DNA of 64,000 bases from Myxococcota bacterium (GTDB lineage: Bacteria; Myxococcota_C; UBA6777). The translations under genes and the position numbers were made by a program. Each line of letters starts with the position of its first letter. The stretch's first letter is position 1. Shown here one piece after another: positions 61,938 through 64,000 of this stretch. Location of the stretch: the NCBI GenBank assembly GCA_023150835.1, contig JAKLKB010000006.1, positions 27,796 to 91,795 on the forward strand, in the 5' to 3' direction. The notes beneath the pieces were generated by a model. The model was not told the origin of the DNA. It did not search any database and saw only the letters and a program-made list of their open reading frames with translations.

Positions 61938-62198
61938 TCAGTAGCCTTGCTGTTGGAGATCCCATTGAAAGACTTGGCGCATGAGATCAGCAGGGAGCCA
62001 CAAGGCAGCAAGGCGAAGTTGTTGCTCGTTTTCGGAGGCTTGGGGGTGTTGTTGTCGGATGCGCACTAAGGCCATCTGTCGAACAGTCCGGTTGAGATCA
62101 CAAAGGCGCTTCCATTTTTGTTGGGGAGTCATGGCGCGGTAGCCTTCGACGAGGAAGGCGTGCATCTTGGGATCCGTGTCTGGCGACAAAGGTTTCAT
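61938..62198 (-). CDS. Small helical partner of the NTase gene
   Basis: This 86-residue protein reads MKPLSPDTDPKMHAFLVEGY, then RAMTPQQKWKRLCDLNRTVRQMALVRIRQQHPQASENEQQLRLAALWL. It is helical, with an RQ-rich middle. I recall small proteins of the plan SPDT-D ... R-M-x-x-x-x-K ... LNRTVR-x-x-A preceding NTase genes, but know no function. The ATG at 62198 begins where the family-like sequence begins; the upstream part of the frame is repeat-derived and not believable as protein. A GGGG about eight bases before may serve as ribosome site. Confidence 0.7.
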   Translation of the reverse strand: MKPLSPDTDPKMHAFLVEGYRAMTPQQKWKRLCDLNRTVRQMALVRIRQQHPQASENEQQLRLAALWLPADLMRQVFQWDLQQQGY

Positions 62199-62279
62199 CG
62201 AAAACCCCGTTGGTAAGGATGGAGAGGTTGTAGAACATCTCAAACGGTAGCCACTTTTTCTCAAGTGTCGAGACCTCTC

Positions 62280-62319
62280 CGCCTCTGGAGTGTCTGCGTC
62301 CTTTTGGGTGGTGAAGAAG
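62280..62319. repeat. 40-bp segment duplicated at 59430-59469
   Basis: It matches at 38 of 40 positions in the same orientation. A nearby piece atttggttgagcgattg (about 62338) recurs at the right window edge (63971 onward, atttggttgagtgatg), and gaggggtggcacgaag (62358) recurs at 60781. Confidence 0.85.
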
Positions 62320-62485
62320 TCTGTTGGTAGCGTGGGATTTGGTTGAGCGATTGTGAAGAGGGGTGGCACGAAGCGTTGGAGTGAGGACAAAAAAGACTCG
62401 GATGAAGCTTTCTTTCGTGATAAAAGCAATGTTGTTGGCTGTATTCGGAGATGGGTGTTCTTTGGGAGGCTGAAAGGGCGACGTC

Positions 62486-62623
62486 GTGGAAACAAAGCAG
62501 ATCGATGTGCGAGATATTCCATTGCATCTTTCCGAAGTGTTGGATTGGGTGCGTCATGGGACAGAAGTTCTTTTGATGGATTCTCGTTGGACAAACGGGA
62601 GGGATATATGCGGCGGGTGGTAG
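62486..62623 (+). pseudogene. Phd/prevent-host-death-like antitoxin N-terminal fragment
   Basis: Starting at GTG 62486 after GAAAGGG, the frame reads VETKQIDVRDIPLHLSEVLD and WVRHGTEVLLMD. This is the plan of the N-terminus of Phd/VapB antitoxins (xxIDIRELPxxLxELLxxVxxGxEVxLT). After about 32 residues the similarity ends and a stop follows at codon 46. The junction lies where the Rpn-like reading frame begins (62608), so a deletion or recombination has probably joined two genes. Confidence 0.55.
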
Positions 62624-63123
62624 CGTGGGATGAGACGCATGGGGTAGCCTTTAGCGAGCATCTGGATCTCGTTTTGGTGGAGATGCCAAAGTTCTCACAG
62701 GCGGATCTTTTGAAGGTGTCGGATGATCGAGAACGTTGGTTGTGTTTTTTGAAGGAGGGTCAGACAATGGCAACGGATGTGGTGGAACGATGGAAGACGC
62801 CAGAGATTATCGAAGCGATGGAAGAGTTGAAGAAGCTCTCGAATGATCGAGCGTGGCGAGAAGGCTACAACGACCGCGAGAAGGCGCTTCGCGATTACAT
62901 CTCGATGGTGAAGGAAAGCTACCAAGAAGGTCGAGAAGAAGGGCGAGAAGAAGGGCGAGAAGAAGGGCGAGAAGAAGAAAAGCGGGAAATGGCGTTACGG
63001 CTGCTGGAGATGGGACTGGGGATGGAGCAGATCACGAAAGTGACGGGGCTGGCGGCGGAAGCGGTAGCGAAGCTGCAAGCGCAAGCGGTGGGAGAACCTA
63101 CAGCGATGAAGGAAGAAGGCTGA
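62608..63123 (+). pseudogene. Rpn-family (PD-(D/E)XK transposase-like) nuclease, 5'-truncated
   Basis: This 171-residue C-terminal part of an Rpn/PDDEXK_2 protein contains SEHLDLVLVEMPKFSQADLL, DDRERWLCFLKEGQTM, EAMEELKKLSNDRAWREGYN and REKALRDYISMVKESYQEG. It ends in an EGREEGREEG coiled tail (12-bp repeat in DNA) and a short helix-turn segment. Intact members are about 300 residues and carry the nuclease motifs in the missing first 130. The ATG at 62608 has no clear ribosome site and the sequence before it belongs to an antitoxin-like fragment, so this is most likely a remnant. Confidence 0.65.
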
Positions 63124-63221
63124 TCTGAGGGTGACGGAATAGGACGGGAGGGGTATCTGTAGAACGTTTAAGCGGTGAAAAGGTGCGTCTGCAAACCGTT
63201 GGAGCGGGGGAAAGCGGGCGG

Positions 63222-63250
63222 TTGAAACACTGCGGATAGAGCGGTATCTT
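63222..63250 (+). promoter_or_regulatory. Sigma70-type promoter of the vapBC pair
   Basis: TTGAAA and TATCTT are separated by exactly 17 bp and lie 36 bp before the vapB start codon. Confidence 0.55.
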
Positions 63251-63285
63251 TGGGAGAGAGAAGAGCAGCAAAGGAGGTTGGAGAG

Positions 63286-63540
63286 ATGGGAAAGATGTGG
63301 GCGTTACAAGAAGCGAAGCACAAGCTAGGGCAGTTGGTGGAAGAGGCACAAACAGAAGGGCCGCAGATCATTACAAAGCGAGGGGTAGAGGCAGCGGTGG
63401 TGATGTCTTATGCGGAGTATCGGAAGCTAAAGAAGCCAAGACAGGGGCTTGTTGATTTCTTTCGTTCCTCTCCTTTGATGGAGGTGGAGTTGGATCTTCA
63501 ACGCGAAGTGACGCCAGAACGCGAAGACATCGAGCTATGA
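63286..63540 (+). CDS. Phd/YefM-family antitoxin
   Basis: This 84-residue protein has the Phd/YefM N-terminal DNA-binding fold (MWALQEAKHKLGQLVEEAQT, EGPQIITKRGVEAAVVMSYA, EYRKLKKPR) and a C-terminal toxin-binding tail (DFFRSSPLMEVELDLQREVT). The ATG at 63286 follows AGGAGG. The stop overlaps the toxin start by four bases (ATGA). It should inhibit the PIN toxin and repress the promoter at 63222-63250. Confidence 0.88.
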   Translation: MGKMWALQEAKHKLGQLVEEAQTEGPQIITKRGVEAAVVMSYAEYRKLKKPRQGLVDFFRSSPLMEVELDLQREVTPEREDIEL

Positions 63541-63965
63541 TCTACCTTTTGGATACCAACGTGATTTCAGAGGTCTTGGCAAAGCAGCCGAATCCAGATG
63601 TGTTGGCGTGGTTGGAGAGCCAACCCCCAGAGGCGATACGTTTAAGCGTGGTAACGCTGGGAGAATTGCAAAAGGGTGTGGTTCGTTTGGAGGAGGGTGA
63701 GCGCAAAAGGCGGTTGCAAGGGTGGTTGCATCAGGAGCTTTTGGAAGAATTTGAAGGACGGCTCTTGGTGATTGATGCAGAGGTTTGTTTGATTTGGGGT
63801 GAGATGGTGGGGCGTTGTAGCAAAGAGGGTCGTGTACTTGCAGCGTTGGATTCTTTGCTTGCAGCTTCGGCTCTGCGTTATGGGTGTACGCTTGTGACGC
63901 GAAACGAGAGGGATTTTGTAGGGACGGGCGTTCTGCTTTTCAATCCGTGGAGTCTCCGTGGATAG
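63537..63965 (+). CDS. vapC: VapC/FitB-type PIN-domain ribonuclease toxin
   Basis: This 142-residue protein has a full PIN domain: YLLDTNVISE (Asp6), TLGELQKGV (Glu43), LAALDSLLAASAL (Asp105) and TLVTRNERDF (Asp126), all four metal-binding acids. PIN toxins cleave RNA, typically tRNA or rRNA. NERDF and the segment ending FNPW are characteristic of the FitB branch. It is coupled to the Phd-like antitoxin gene by a 4-bp overlap. The pair appears intact, in contrast to the antitoxin fragment 700 bp upstream. Confidence 0.92.
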   Translation: MIYLLDTNVISEVLAKQPNPDVLAWLESQPPEAIRLSVVTLGELQKGVVRLEEGERKRRLQGWLHQELLEEFEGRLLVIDAEVCLIWGEMVGRCSKEGRVLAALDSLLAASALRYGCTLVTRNERDFVGTGVLLFNPWSLRG

Positions 63966-64000
63966 CATGAGATTTGGTTGAGTGATGCGGGGGGGATGGG

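Noticed and set aside
1..64000. tRNA and rRNA genes
   Set aside because: Intergenic regions were read on both strands for tRNA arms and rRNA segments; none was convincing. A covariance search would be decisive.

Overview
The window looks like chromosomal DNA from a Gram-negative delta-lineage bacterium, most likely Myxococcota. The evidence is a MYXO-CTERM-like tail on a secreted metalloprotease, many lipoproteins and OmpA-type envelope proteins, a very large secreted TPR protein, repetitive low-complexity protein tails, and the order cmk - rpsA - HU/IHF. GC content is moderate to high. No rRNA, tRNA, CRISPR array, phage module or intact IS transposase was found. The lineage is an inference from gene content, not from a marker tree.

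Left end (1-6.3 kb): a CDS cut by the window edge with 10-residue repeats, a BrnT/BrnA toxin-antitoxin pair with a palindromic operator candidate, an acyl-CoA carboxyltransferase (methylcrotonyl-CoA type) overlapping a DCC-family redox protein, a Cds1-like PLP enzyme, and a GxxExxY nuclease gene bracketed by inverted 9-bp-periodic repeats. 6.3-23 kb is dominated by solenoid proteins: a secreted HEAT-repeat protein, a leucine-rich-repeat protein, a Rep-type helicase on the other strand, and a 3249-residue exported TPR/PQQ-like/HEAT/TPR protein. 23-27 kb is the conserved core block (HU/IHF, S1, cytidylate kinase).

27-38 kb is an envelope and secretion region: a matrixin metalloprotease coupled to a small exported partner, two tandem transglutaminase-like lipoproteins that lack the expected catalytic cysteine (one fused to TSP3 and OmpA domains), and an OmpA/TSP3 outer-membrane protein with a nearly identical tail. 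38-49 kb holds urocanate hydratase, a membrane-anchored PP2C phosphatase, a MoxR ATPase, an RRM RNA-binding protein with a long structured leader and a clear terminator, and a 1381-residue divergent penicillin-binding protein. 49-60.6 kb holds a stand-alone E2-type acyltransferase, a TPR protein/membrane-fusion protein/RND pump operon, an Ig-like lipoprotein and a formylglycine-enzyme-like protein without the catalytic cysteines. The right end (61-64 kb) is an accessory strip: a nucleotidyltransferase with a small coupled partner, an antitoxin fragment fused to an Rpn-nuclease fragment, and a VapBC pair.

The most distinctive feature is repeat content. Two dispersed intergenic element families (here A and B) recur at least six times each, counting partial copies, and keep their hairpins through compensatory base changes. 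At least ten minisatellites with units of 9 to 69 bp also occur, several inside genes and one that multiplies the Shine-Dalgarno region of the RND pump gene.
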